In this document: piece after piece, positions 1-6,626 of the stretch | Numbering within the stretch: position 1 is the first letter of the stretch | Layout: every line of letters starts with the position of its first letter | Source: an uncultured Dehalococcoidia bacterium | GTDB taxonomy: Bacteria; Chloroflexota; Dehalococcoidia; Lucifugimonadales; UBA1127 | NCBI GenBank assembly: GCA_951812285.1 | Contig: OX638292.1 | Span: 1,878,501 to 1,942,500 of the forward strand | Length of the DNA stretch: 64,000 nt | Direction of reading: 5' to 3' | The notes under the pieces: model-generated | Told to the model about the DNA's origin: nothing | Database searches by the model: none | What the model saw: only the letters and a program-made list of their open reading frames with translations | Made by a program: the position numbers and the translations under genes

Positions 1-1728
1 GACTTCATGCAGCAGAAGCCGCCGCCGCTCGCGCCGCCGGAGCTGTGCTTCGGCCTCGAGGAGCGCGTGCTGGCCGACGGCAGCGTCGAGCGCGCCCCCT
101 CGGCTGAGGCTGTCCGCCGCGTGGTCGAAGCCGCGCGCGACGCCGGGGCGGAGGCCGTCGCCATCTCCCTGCTCTTCTCCTTCCTCCACCCCGCGCACGA
201 GGAGCTGGTCGCCGAGGCCCTCGCCGAGCTTGACCCGCCGCCCTTCATCTCCGTCTCCAACCGCGTCCTGCCGCAGTACCGGGAGTACGAGCGCACGAGC
301 ACCGTGACGGCCAACGCCTACGTGGGCCCGGTCATGGCCGGCTACCTGCGACGGCTGGAGGCAGCCCTCGGCGCGGAGGGCTCGCGCCCGGGCCGCGTCC
401 GCGTCATGCAGTCCTCGGGCGGGAGCGTCTCGCTGGGAGCGGCGGCGCAGGAGCCGGTGCGCACCGTGCTGAGCGGGCCCGCCGGGGGCGTCGTCGGCGC
501 GCTTGCTGTGGCGCGGCTGGCGGGCTACCCCGACATCATCACGCTGGACATGGGCGGCACCTCCACCGACGTTTCGCTGTGCCCCGGTCGGCTGCAGGAG
601 ACGGTTGCGGCGTCGCTCGGCGGTGTGCCCATCGGCGTGCCGATGCTGGACGTGCACACCGTCGGGGCCGGCGGCGGCTCCATCGCCCACGTCGACGCCG
701 GCGGCGCGCTCACCGTCGGGCCGGAGTCCGCGGGCGCCGACCCGGGACCAGCGTGCTACGGCGTCGGCGACGCGCCAACCGTCACCGACGCCAACCTCGT
801 GCTGGGGCGCATCCGGGCCGAGGACTTCCTCGGCGGGCGGATGCCGCTCGACCGCGGCGCGGCGGGCGCGGCGCTGGCGCGGCTCGCCGAGGCGATGGGC
901 GCAGACGTCGACGCAGCCGCGTTGGGCGTCGTCCGCGTGGTGAACGCGACGATGGAGCGCGCCGTCCGGGCGATTTCGCTGGAGCGCGGCTTTGACCCGC
1001 GCGAATTCACGCTGGTTGCCTTTGGCGGCGCCGGGCCGCAGCACGCTTGCGAGCTGGCCGAGGGCCTCGGCATCACGCGCGTGCTCGCGCCGACGACGCC
1101 CGGCGCGCTCTCGGCGTACGGCGTGGCCATCGCCGACATCACGAAGGACTACTCGCAGACGGTGCTGCTGCCGCAGGACGAGGTCACCGCGGACCGGCTT
1201 CGCCAGGGTCTCGCCGGGCTGCGGGCCCGGGCGTTGGCCGAGCTGCGCGACGAGGGCGTCCCCGGCCGCCGCACCCGACTGCAGCCGCTGCTCGACATGC
1301 GGTACGTGGGCCAGTCCTACGAGCTGACCGTCGACTGCCCGCGCCTCGGCGCCCGCGTCGCGGCGAGCGCGGCGCGGGCCTTCCACGCCGCCCACGCCCA
1401 GCGGTTCGGGTACGCCGACGACAACGCCCCCATCGAGGTGGTCAACCTGCGCCTCAAGGCCGTCGGCGTCTCGGCCGTCGAGCAGCCGGGTGCGGCCCCG
1501 CCGACCGTCAGCCCCAAAGGCGACCCGCTCGTGGCCGAGGACACCGTCGTCTTCGCCGGCGGGCCGCGGCAAACACCGTTCCTGCGGCGCGAGGCGCTGC
1601 CTGCGGACGCCGTCGTGCCGGGGCCCGCCGTCGTCCTGCAAATGGACGCGACCACCGTCATCCCGCCGGGGTGGACGGCGAGGGTGGACGGCTACGGGAA
1701 CCTCGTGATCTCGCACGTGTCGAGGTAG
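1..1728 (+). CDS. Hydantoinase/oxoprolinase A subunit (HyuA), N-terminus cut by window edge
   Basis: ATP-dependent hydrolase subunit of the HyuA/acetophenone carboxylase/5-oxoprolinase family, normally paired with a HyuB subunit to open cyclic amides or carboxylate ketones. The frame is open from base 1, so the ATG at 7 need not be the start. About 575 codons are visible against roughly 680-700 for the family, so about 110 N-terminal residues, including the first ATPase loop, lie outside. The phosphate-binding motif DMGGTSTDVS is near residue 181, with GAGGGSIA and a C-terminal GFGG-type motif (VAFGGAGPQHA) following. No HyuB lies downstream; the next gene, mazG, is convergent. The exact substrate cannot be told. 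Confidence 0.85.
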   Translation, partial: DFMQQKPPPLAPPELCFGLEERVLADGSVERAPSAEAVRRVVEAARDAGAEAVAISLLFSFLHPAHEELVAEALAELDPPPFISVSNRVLPQYREYERTSTVTANAYVGPVMAGYLRRLEAALGAEGSRPGRVRVMQSSGGSVSLGAAAQEPVRTVLSGPAGGVVGALAVARLAGYPDIITLDMGGTSTDVSLCPGRLQETVAASLGGVPIGVPMLDVHTVGAGGGSIAHVDAGGALTVGPESAGADPGPACYGVGDAPTVTDANLVLGRIRAEDFLGGRMPLDRGAAGAALARLAEAMGADVDAAALGVVRVVNATMERAVRAISLERGFDPREFTLVAFGGAGPQHACELAEGLGITRVLAPTTPGALSAYGVAIADITKDYSQTVLLPQDEVTADRLRQGLAGLRARALAELRDEGVPGRRTRLQPLLDMRYVGQSYELTVDCPRLGARVAASAARAFHAAHAQRFGYADDNAPIEVVNLRLKAVGVSAVEQPGAAPPTVSPKGDPLVAEDTVVFAGGPRQTPFLRREALPADAVVPGPAVVLQMDATTVIPPGWTARVDGYGNLVISHVSR

Positions 1729-1736
1729 AGCGAGGC

Positions 1737-2516
1737 CTACCCTCCAGCGGCCTCTGCGCGCTTCGCCTCGTCCCACAGCCCGAGCTTCTCGTCCATCGAC
1801 GCCTCGCGCAGGTCGAGGCCCGAGGCGCGCGCCGCCGACTCCACGTGGGTGAAGCGGCCGTAGAAGCGCGCGTTCGCCTGCCGCAGCGCAGTCTCGGCGT
1901 CGACGCCCATCCACCTAGCGGCGTTCACGAGCGCCAACAGCGCGTCGCCGAGCTCTTCCTCCTGCCGCTGCGTCCCATCCGCCTGCTCCAGCTCCACCAA
2001 CTCCTCGCGCACCTTGGCCATCACGTCGGCGAGGCCCGCCCACTCGAAGCCCGCGTGGGCCGCGCGATTGGAGATCGCCTGCCCGTAGCCGAGCGCCGGC
2101 ATGCCCTTCGCGACGCCGTCGAGGGCGGACACGTCGTCGCCGCGCTCCTGCCGCTTGGTCTGCTCCCAGTTCGATTCGACCTCCCGGGCGTCCCTCACCG
2201 TGACATCGCCGAATACGTGTGGGTGCCGGCGCACGAGCTTCTCGCAGATGTGGCGGAACATGTCGTCCTGCGTGAACGTGCCGTTCTCCGCAGCGATCTG
2301 GCAGTGGAAGACGATCTGCACGATGACGTCGCCGAGTTCCTCGGCCAGGGCGTCCGGCTGCTCGGCGTCCAACGCCTCGAGTGCCTCGTAGCACTCCTCG
2401 AGCAGGTTGCGGCGCAGCGACTGGTGCGTTTGCTGGCGGTCCCACGGGCACCCGCCAGGGGCCCGCAGCCGGTGGACGATGTCCCAGAGCGCCTGGTACG
2501 TGTGCTGCTCCTGCAT
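1737..2516 (-). CDS. mazG: MazG nucleoside triphosphate pyrophosphohydrolase
   Basis: House-cleaning enzyme that hydrolyses (d)NTPs to NMP and pyrophosphate. It contains two MazG units: the first has EECYEALEAL and EELGDVIVQIVFH with the EExxE and ExxD metal ligands, the second has REELVELEQAD and EELGDALLALVNAARW. Length is 259 aa, normal for the two-domain form. Two in-frame ATGs are close together (2522 and 2516). The Shine-Dalgarno AAGGAG at 2525-2530 is 8 nt from the second but only about 2 nt from the first, so 2516 is chosen. It is divergent from the Lit-like gene across about 60 bp and convergent with hyuA. Confidence 0.93.
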   Translation of the reverse strand: MQEQHTYQALWDIVHRLRAPGGCPWDRQQTHQSLRRNLLEECYEALEALDAEQPDALAEELGDVIVQIVFHCQIAAENGTFTQDDMFRHICEKLVRRHPHVFGDVTVRDAREVESNWEQTKRQERGDDVSALDGVAKGMPALGYGQAISNRAAHAGFEWAGLADVMAKVREELVELEQADGTQRQEEELGDALLALVNAARWMGVDAETALRQANARFYGRFTHVESAARASGLDLREASMDEKLGLWDEAKRAEAAGG

Positions 2517-2543
2517 GCGCATTACTCCTTGAGTGTTGTGCCC

Positions 2544-2572
2544 ATTATACTGGTGGGAGTTGCCCCAACACA
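2544..2572 (-). promoter_or_regulatory. Possible mazG promoter
   Basis: A perfect -10 TATAAT (reverse complement of 2544-2549) lies 27 bp upstream of the chosen mazG start. The best -35 at 17 bp spacing is TGTGTT, a weak match, so only the -10 is convincing. Confidence 0.35.
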
Positions 2573-2579
2573 GACGAGG

Positions 2580-3314
2580 ATGGTTCACGCTTTGGAAGCA
2601 TGGCGGGAGCGGTGGTCACGGGTCTCGCCCGCAGTCTTCCGATGGGCGGGCGTCGTCATGCTTGTCGCCCTGCCGATCTTCCTGGTCACCCTCAACGTGC
2701 GGGTGCTCTTCAACGCCCCTGTGGTGTACAACACCGGCTTCGAGCGCAACCGCATCGCGGAGAACACCCGGCTGCCCAGGCAAGAGATCGAGCGAATCGG
2801 CAACGAAATCCGCGAGTACCTTGGCAACGAGCAAGAGTACATGACCATCTTCCTCTACGCGCGCCCGATCTTCACTGCGCGGGAGATCGAGCACATGCGC
2901 GACGTGAAGGCGCTGCTGGGGCTGGTGTACACCGTCATGTACGTGACCGGCGCGGCGGTCGCGCTCTACGCGGCGTGGGGCTTCCGCCGGGAGGGGTTCC
3001 GCTTCCTGCGCCGGACGTCGATGGCGGGGGCCGTGGGCGGCGTCGGCCTTGTCGCGACGGGCATCGTGCTGGCGCTGGGCTTTCCCGTGTTCTTCACGCT
3101 CTTCCACCAGATCAGCTTCAGCAACGACTACTGGATCCTGAACCCGACCGAGCACTTCCTCGTGGTGCTGTTTCCCTACAGGTTCTGGCTGGAGGCGACG
3201 ATCTTGCTCGCCGTCCTGACGGTCGCGCAAACGGCCGCCATCTGGGGCGTGAGCCGCTACCTGCACCGCTGCTTCGTCGAGGAAAAGGCGAAGGCCGAGA
3301 GTTCGTCAGCCTGA
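2580..3314 (+). CDS. DUF1461 (TIGR01906) integral membrane protein, Lit-like
   Basis: Predicted polytopic membrane protein of 244 aa with hydrophobic segments near residues 22-40, 112-134, 148-178 and 200-225. It carries the hallmark motifs of the DUF1461/TIGR01906 family: EIEHMRDVKAL (His105) on the outer loop and LFHQISFSNDYWILNP (His176), followed by LFPYRFW. Members of this family include Lit, the lipoprotein intramolecular transacylase that moves an acyl chain within the lipoprotein N-terminal cysteine. That activity is inferred from the family. The ATG at 2580 is chosen; an in-frame GTG at 2553 is possible. It is followed by a strong hairpin at 3342. Confidence 0.7.
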   Translation: MVHALEAWRERWSRVSPAVFRWAGVVMLVALPIFLVTLNVRVLFNAPVVYNTGFERNRIAENTRLPRQEIERIGNEIREYLGNEQEYMTIFLYARPIFTAREIEHMRDVKALLGLVYTVMYVTGAAVALYAAWGFRREGFRFLRRTSMAGAVGGVGLVATGIVLALGFPVFFTLFHQISFSNDYWILNPTEHFLVVLFPYRFWLEATILLAVLTVAQTAAIWGVSRYLHRCFVEEKAKAESSSA

Positions 3315-3341
3315 CATCTGCCCAGAGGGTCACAAGAAGCA

Positions 3342-3366
3342 GAAGCCCCGGTCCTGCCGGGGCTTC
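3342..3366. terminator. Bidirectional terminator hairpin
   Basis: Perfect 10-bp stem GAAGCCCCGG/CCGGGGCTTC with a 5-nt loop, between the convergent Lit-like and FmdB genes. No long T-run on either side, so termination strength is uncertain. Confidence 0.6.
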
Positions 3367-3392
3367 GTCGTGTCGTGCGTTATGTCTTGCGA

Positions 3393-3617
3393 CTAGTGGC
3401 AGCCGCAAGCGCCCCCGCAGCACCCGCCCCCGCCGCCCGCAAGCGGCATCGGGGACTCGCCGGGGCCGCCGGCCGTGATGGCCGCGAAGACGGAGAGCAC
3501 GCGCCGACCCGCGCCGCGGCACGTGGGGCATGTCGCCGGGTCGTTGCCCTTGGACATGGGCCGCAGGACTTCAAAGCGCTCGTTGCAGGGCTCGCAGTGG
3601 TACTCGTACAGCGGCAT
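3393..3617 (-). CDS. FmdB-family zinc ribbon protein
   Basis: Small 74-aa protein of the FmdB/CxxC_CxxC_SSSS family, once proposed as a regulator of formamidase; the role is not established. It begins MPLYEYHCEPC and has two CxxC pairs (CEPC, CPTC) that should bind one zinc, then a glycine- and cysteine-rich tail ending CCGGACGCH that could bind further metal. The start is set by GAGGAGGG 6 nt upstream and by the conserved MPxYEY opening. It has a good promoter of its own at 3646-3674. Confidence 0.88.
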   Translation of the reverse strand: MPLYEYHCEPCNERFEVLRPMSKGNDPATCPTCRGAGRRVLSVFAAITAGGPGESPMPLAGGGGGCCGGACGCH

Positions 3618-3645
3618 GGTGCCCTCCTCGTCTTGTAGCGAGTTG

Positions 3646-3674
3646 ATTGTATCGGCGCGGGGGAGGTTGGTCAA
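3646..3674 (-). promoter_or_regulatory. Promoter of the FmdB gene
   Basis: On the minus strand, -35 TTGACC (3669-3674) and -10 TACAAT (3646-3651) are separated by 17 bp. The expected start of transcription is just upstream of the GAGGAGGG ribosome site. Confidence 0.6.
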
Positions 3675-3725
3675 CAAGGCAGGGCACAGCACGCGAATTT
3701 ACTTTCTCCAAATGAATTCCCGGCC

Positions 3726-4175
3726 TTACCCAATAGAATGCTTTGGCCAAGCTGCATCAATATTGTCTATTCTCGGAGGCGCAAGCGAATATACACCTTG
3801 GAGGTCACTGGTTCGACGATTCCACTCCATGAGTCTCCAAAAACCCTTGCCCTGCGGTGCAAACAACATGGATTCCTTACTGAGTATCGCTCCCAAGGAA
3901 GCAACAGGATCCTTTCCCCCGACGGAAATGCCCTTTTCCTGCAATTCAGCCCAAAGTTCCTTCCTGTGTATGGGTTCTCCCCGGTCTCGTAAAACTCTAA
4001 CCAACTCGTCACAAATCCTATCCCTAGATGCAGGTTGTGGGGGAAGAATATCCCTCTCTATAGAGGAGATAACGAGGTCATAGGCCTCTATCTCCTCCTT
4101 CGCACTTTGAAGTCGTGCTTCAGCTTCAGCGCGCTTTGCGATTAAGTATGCTTTTGCCTCTTTTTCGTTACTCAT
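3726..4175 (-). CDS. HARE-HTH (winged-helix) domain protein, hypothetical
   Basis: A 149-aa protein with a charged coiled-coil-like N-terminus (residues 1-50, rich in Ala/Glu/Lys/Arg) followed by a winged-helix unit near residues 60-125. The pattern DELVRVLRDRGEPIHRKELW, then a glycine-rich turn, LGAILSKE and GKGFWRL fits the HARE-HTH family found in RpoE delta, ASXL and restriction-linked proteins. It is probably a DNA- or chromatin-binding accessory protein; the target is unknown. Start at the ATG preceded by GGGGGC 8-9 nt upstream. The gene is clearly AT-richer than its neighbours and lies directly downstream of a tRNA on the same strand, which suggests recent acquisition. Confidence 0.6.
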   Translation of the reverse strand: MSNEKEAKAYLIAKRAEAEARLQSAKEEIEAYDLVISSIERDILPPQPASRDRICDELVRVLRDRGEPIHRKELWAELQEKGISVGGKDPVASLGAILSKESMLFAPQGKGFWRLMEWNRRTSDLQGVYSLAPPRIDNIDAAWPKHSIG

Positions 4176-4241
4176 TACGATGCCCCCATTTTTTGGTACC
4201 ACGTTGACAGTACCCGTTACATCTCGAAACTAGTATCTAGA

Positions 4242-4326
4242 CGGAGAGGGGCGGAATCGAACCGCAACCCGCGCGAGGCTCATCGGTTTTAGAGACCGTG
4301 TCCTGTTCCAACAGGCAACCCCCTCC
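4242..4326 (-). tRNA. Class II tRNA with CUA (amber-reading) anticodon, 8/4 acceptor/T-arm form
   Basis: Read on the minus strand from 4326. The acceptor stem has 8 bp (4326-4319 with 4250-4243, one G-T pair), and the T-arm has 4 bp (4265-4262 with 4254-4251) around loop TTCGATT. The D-stem CCTGT/ACAGG (4315-4311/4306-4302) has loop TGGA. The anticodon stem CGGT/ACCG (4298-4295/4287-4284) has loop CTCTAAA, giving anticodon CTA. The long variable arm is 4280-4276/4270-4266 with loop CGCGC. The discriminator is G4242; CCA is not encoded. A long variable arm with G73 suggests seryl-tRNA synthetase charging, as in tRNA-Ser, tRNA-Sec and the 8/4 allo-tRNAs. Only 4 bp of the anticodon stem are paired (A-A and C-T mismatches below), so a decayed gene cannot be excluded. 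A good promoter lies upstream. Confidence 0.6.
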
Positions 4327-4388
4327 GCGCTAGTGGCGGCGGCTCCCTTGGCTTGCCAGGCTGAGAGGGGGCCGTCGCTTCACATTTG

Positions 4389-4417
4389 ACTACAGCATAG
4401 CCTCTGAATTCTGTCAA
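4389..4417 (-). promoter_or_regulatory. Promoter of the CUA tRNA
   Basis: Consensus -35 TTGACA (4412-4417), 17-bp spacer, -10 TGTAGT (4389-4394) on the minus strand. The predicted transcript has a leader of about 55 nt that includes a CCTTGGC/GCCAGG-type hairpin (about 4347-4362) before the tRNA. Confidence 0.5.
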
Positions 4418-4500
4418 GGAACTTCGCAAGCGTTTTGTGGGGCAATCACAAACTCCATCACTCCGCATTTGACGGCAGCGCGGCAGAAGACACGCGCTCT

Positions 4501-4530
4501 TGTTGCACTTTCCAGCGTACAAGTACAATG
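4501..4530 (+). promoter_or_regulatory. Possible promoter of the O-methyltransferase gene
   Basis: -35 TTGTTG (4501-4506), 18-bp spacer, -10 TACAAT (4525-4530), leaving a leader of about 38 nt before the ATG at 4575. Confidence 0.4.
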
Positions 4531-4574
4531 TTGAATGTGTTACGCAGTCTCATGGAATAGAGGTCGCCACCACC

Positions 4575-5591
4575 ATGCCCACTTCCCCAAAGCACATCCA
4601 GGAAATGCTCACCGCCTTCTGGATGTCCAAGACGCTCTTCACCGGCGTGGAGCTCGGCGTGTTCGACGAGCTCGCGAAGGGGCCCGCCAGCGCCGAGGTG
4701 CTCGCCTACCGGCTCCGCCTGCACCCCGGGGCGCTGGAGCGGCTCATGAACGCCCTGGTGGCGCTGGAGCTCATCCAGAAGGAGAACGGGCGCTTCAGCA
4801 ACACGGAAGAGGCCGCGCTCTACCTGGTGAAAGGCCAGCAGGGATACCTCGGCGCGCAGGTTGAGCACCTGAGCCAGCTTCACTGGCGGCTGTGGCAACT
4901 GCTGCCGGGCGCGGTCCGCGAGAACACGCCGCGGGTGAAGGAGGTCTTCGGCCCCGGTTTCGACATGCTGGCTGCCGTCTACGCCGAGCCTCGGCAGCTC
5001 CGAGGTTTCGTGCAGGGAATGCACAACCTGACTGTCCCCGACGCGCAGGAGATCGTCGACGCCGTGGACTTCTCGCCCTACCGCTGCCTGCTGGATGTCG
5101 GCGGCACCTCCGGCGCGCTGGTCATCGCCGCGTTGCGAAAGTACCAGCACCTGCAGGGCATCGTCTTCGAGCAGCCGGCCGTCTGCGCCATCGCCGACGA
5201 CTACCTGCGCCAGTACGGCGTCGATGACCGGGCGCGCACGCACCCCGGCGACTTCTTCGAGCAGGGCAGCCTGCCGGCGGAGGCCGACGTCATCGCCCTC
5301 GGCTGGATCCTGCACGACTGGCCAGACGAGCAGTGCCACACTATCCTGCGCCACTCCTTCGAGGCGCTACAGCCGGGCGGCGCCATCCTGGTCTGCGAGA
5401 AGCTGCTGGACGAGAGCGGCACGGGCCCTCTGCTGACGACGCTCATGGACCTCCACGCGCTCGTGTCGACGGGTGGCCAGGAGCGCTCCGCCGAGGTCTA
5501 CGGGGCATGGCTGGAGCAGGCGGGGTTCAAGGACGTGGACGTGCGGCTCCTCGAGGGCAGCCGGGACCTCGTCATCGCGCACAAGCCCTAG
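4575..5591 (+). CDS. SAM-dependent O-methyltransferase (family 2, ASMT/COMT-like)
   Basis: A 338-aa methyltransferase with an N-terminal winged-helix dimerisation domain (residues 10-95) and a C-terminal Rossmann domain. The SAM site is LLDVGGTSGALVIAAL near residue 175. The block LGWILHDWPDEQC near residue 240 holds the His of the catalytic LHDW motif used to deprotonate a hydroxyl substrate. Such enzymes methylate phenolic or polyketide hydroxyls; the substrate is unknown. The ATG at 4575 fits the usual N-terminus, and an upstream ATG at 4500 would precede the probable promoter. The next gene starts 47 bp downstream, so the two may be co-transcribed. Confidence 0.88.
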   Translation: MPTSPKHIQEMLTAFWMSKTLFTGVELGVFDELAKGPASAEVLAYRLRLHPGALERLMNALVALELIQKENGRFSNTEEAALYLVKGQQGYLGAQVEHLSQLHWRLWQLLPGAVRENTPRVKEVFGPGFDMLAAVYAEPRQLRGFVQGMHNLTVPDAQEIVDAVDFSPYRCLLDVGGTSGALVIAALRKYQHLQGIVFEQPAVCAIADDYLRQYGVDDRARTHPGDFFEQGSLPAEADVIALGWILHDWPDEQCHTILRHSFEALQPGGAILVCEKLLDESGTGPLLTTLMDLHALVSTGGQERSAEVYGAWLEQAGFKDVDVRLLEGSRDLVIAHKP

Positions 5592-5638
5592 CGAGCGCCC
5601 GCGCCGCGCTCTTGGCGCCTGCGCGCAAAGGAGAATCC

Positions 5639-6613
5639 ATGGCAAACGCACCTGACGGCATGCTCCGCATCGTCGTGCCGGACGACGACCCCCCGGCCAT
5701 CGGCGGCTCGCCGCAGGAGCAGAAGCTCCGCGACCTCGGCGAGCTCCGCGTGTATGACTCCCTCGCGCTGGGGGAGGAGATGCTGCTCGAGCGCATCCGC
5801 GACGCGCACGTGGCCATTTGCATCCGCAACTCCAGCCATTTCACGGCCCGCGTGCTGGAGCAGTGCGCGCATATGCGGCACATCGTCGTGTTCGGCATCG
5901 GCGTGGACATGGTGGACCTGGAGGCATGCAGGCGGCTGGGGACCCTGGTCACCAACACGCCCGGCTACTCCGCGCCCGCCGTCGCCGAGCACGCCCTCGC
6001 GCTCGCGCTGGCCGTCGCCAAGCGCGTGGTCGCGAACGACCGCCTCGTCCGCGAGGGCGGGTGGGCCAAGGACGCCGTGGGGCAGCTCTACGGCAAGACG
6101 CTGGGGGTCATCGGGGCCGGACACATCGGGAAGCGCGCCGCCGAGCTTGGCCGGGGCATCGGCATGAACGTCGTCGCGTGGACGTACCACCCCGACGAGG
6201 CCTGGGGCGAGGGCGCCGGCGTGCGCTGGGCCCCGCTCGATGAGGTGATGCGCACCGCCGACGTCGTGACCGTGCACCTGCGGCTCTCGGACGATAGCCG
6301 CGGGCTGCTGGACCGCGCGTTGCTGGAGTCTATGAAACCGGGCGCGATCTTCGTGAACACGGCCCGCGGGGCCATCGCGGACGAGGAGGCGCTGCTGGAG
6401 CTGCTCGCCGCGGGACGCATCGCCGGGGCGGGGCTGGACGTATTCAGCCAGGAACCGCTGCCGCCGGGGCACCCGTTCACGGCGCTCGACAACGTCGTCC
6501 TCGCCCCGCACGTCGCCTCGTCGACGCCGGAGGCGGACTACGACGGCCTCGAGATGGTGGTGGACAACATCCGGCAGTGGATTGCGGGGACGCCCGTCCA
6601 CGTGATCGCGTAG
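5639..6613 (+). CDS. D-isomer-specific 2-hydroxyacid dehydrogenase
   Basis: NAD(P)-dependent oxidoreductase of 324 aa interconverting 2-oxo and D-2-hydroxy acids (glycerate, glyoxylate or phosphoglycerate type). The nucleotide-binding motif VIGAGHIGKRAAELG is near residue 162. The catalytic Arg is in VNTARG, the Glu in DVFSQEP and the His in LAPHVASST, so all three expected residues are present. AAAGGAG 6 nt upstream sets the start. It follows the O-methyltransferase on the same strand and is convergent with the transglutaminase gene. Exact substrate not assignable. Confidence 0.9.
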   Translation: MANAPDGMLRIVVPDDDPPAIGGSPQEQKLRDLGELRVYDSLALGEEMLLERIRDAHVAICIRNSSHFTARVLEQCAHMRHIVVFGIGVDMVDLEACRRLGTLVTNTPGYSAPAVAEHALALALAVAKRVVANDRLVREGGWAKDAVGQLYGKTLGVIGAGHIGKRAAELGRGIGMNVVAWTYHPDEAWGEGAGVRWAPLDEVMRTADVVTVHLRLSDDSRGLLDRALLESMKPGAIFVNTARGAIADEEALLELLAAGRIAGAGLDVFSQEPLPPGHPFTALDNVVLAPHVASSTPEADYDGLEMVVDNIRQWIAGTPVHVIA

Positions 6614-6626
6614 AGGCGGCCCTTCC

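Noticed and set aside
1047..3314. A 755-codon frame spanning hyuA, mazG and the Lit-like gene
   Set aside because: Only its last 244 codons are coding; the front part is out of frame with hyuA and antisense to mazG.
3811..3830. TTCGA-containing T-arm-like sequence within the HARE-HTH gene
   Set aside because: The loop is too long and no acceptor, D or anticodon arm can be built.
4242..4326. Calling the tRNA a standard tRNA-Sec for the two UGA selenoproteins
   Set aside because: The loop gives anticodon CUA, not UCA, and no other loop register keeps T33 and a paired stem; a UCA tRNA-Sec must be elsewhere.
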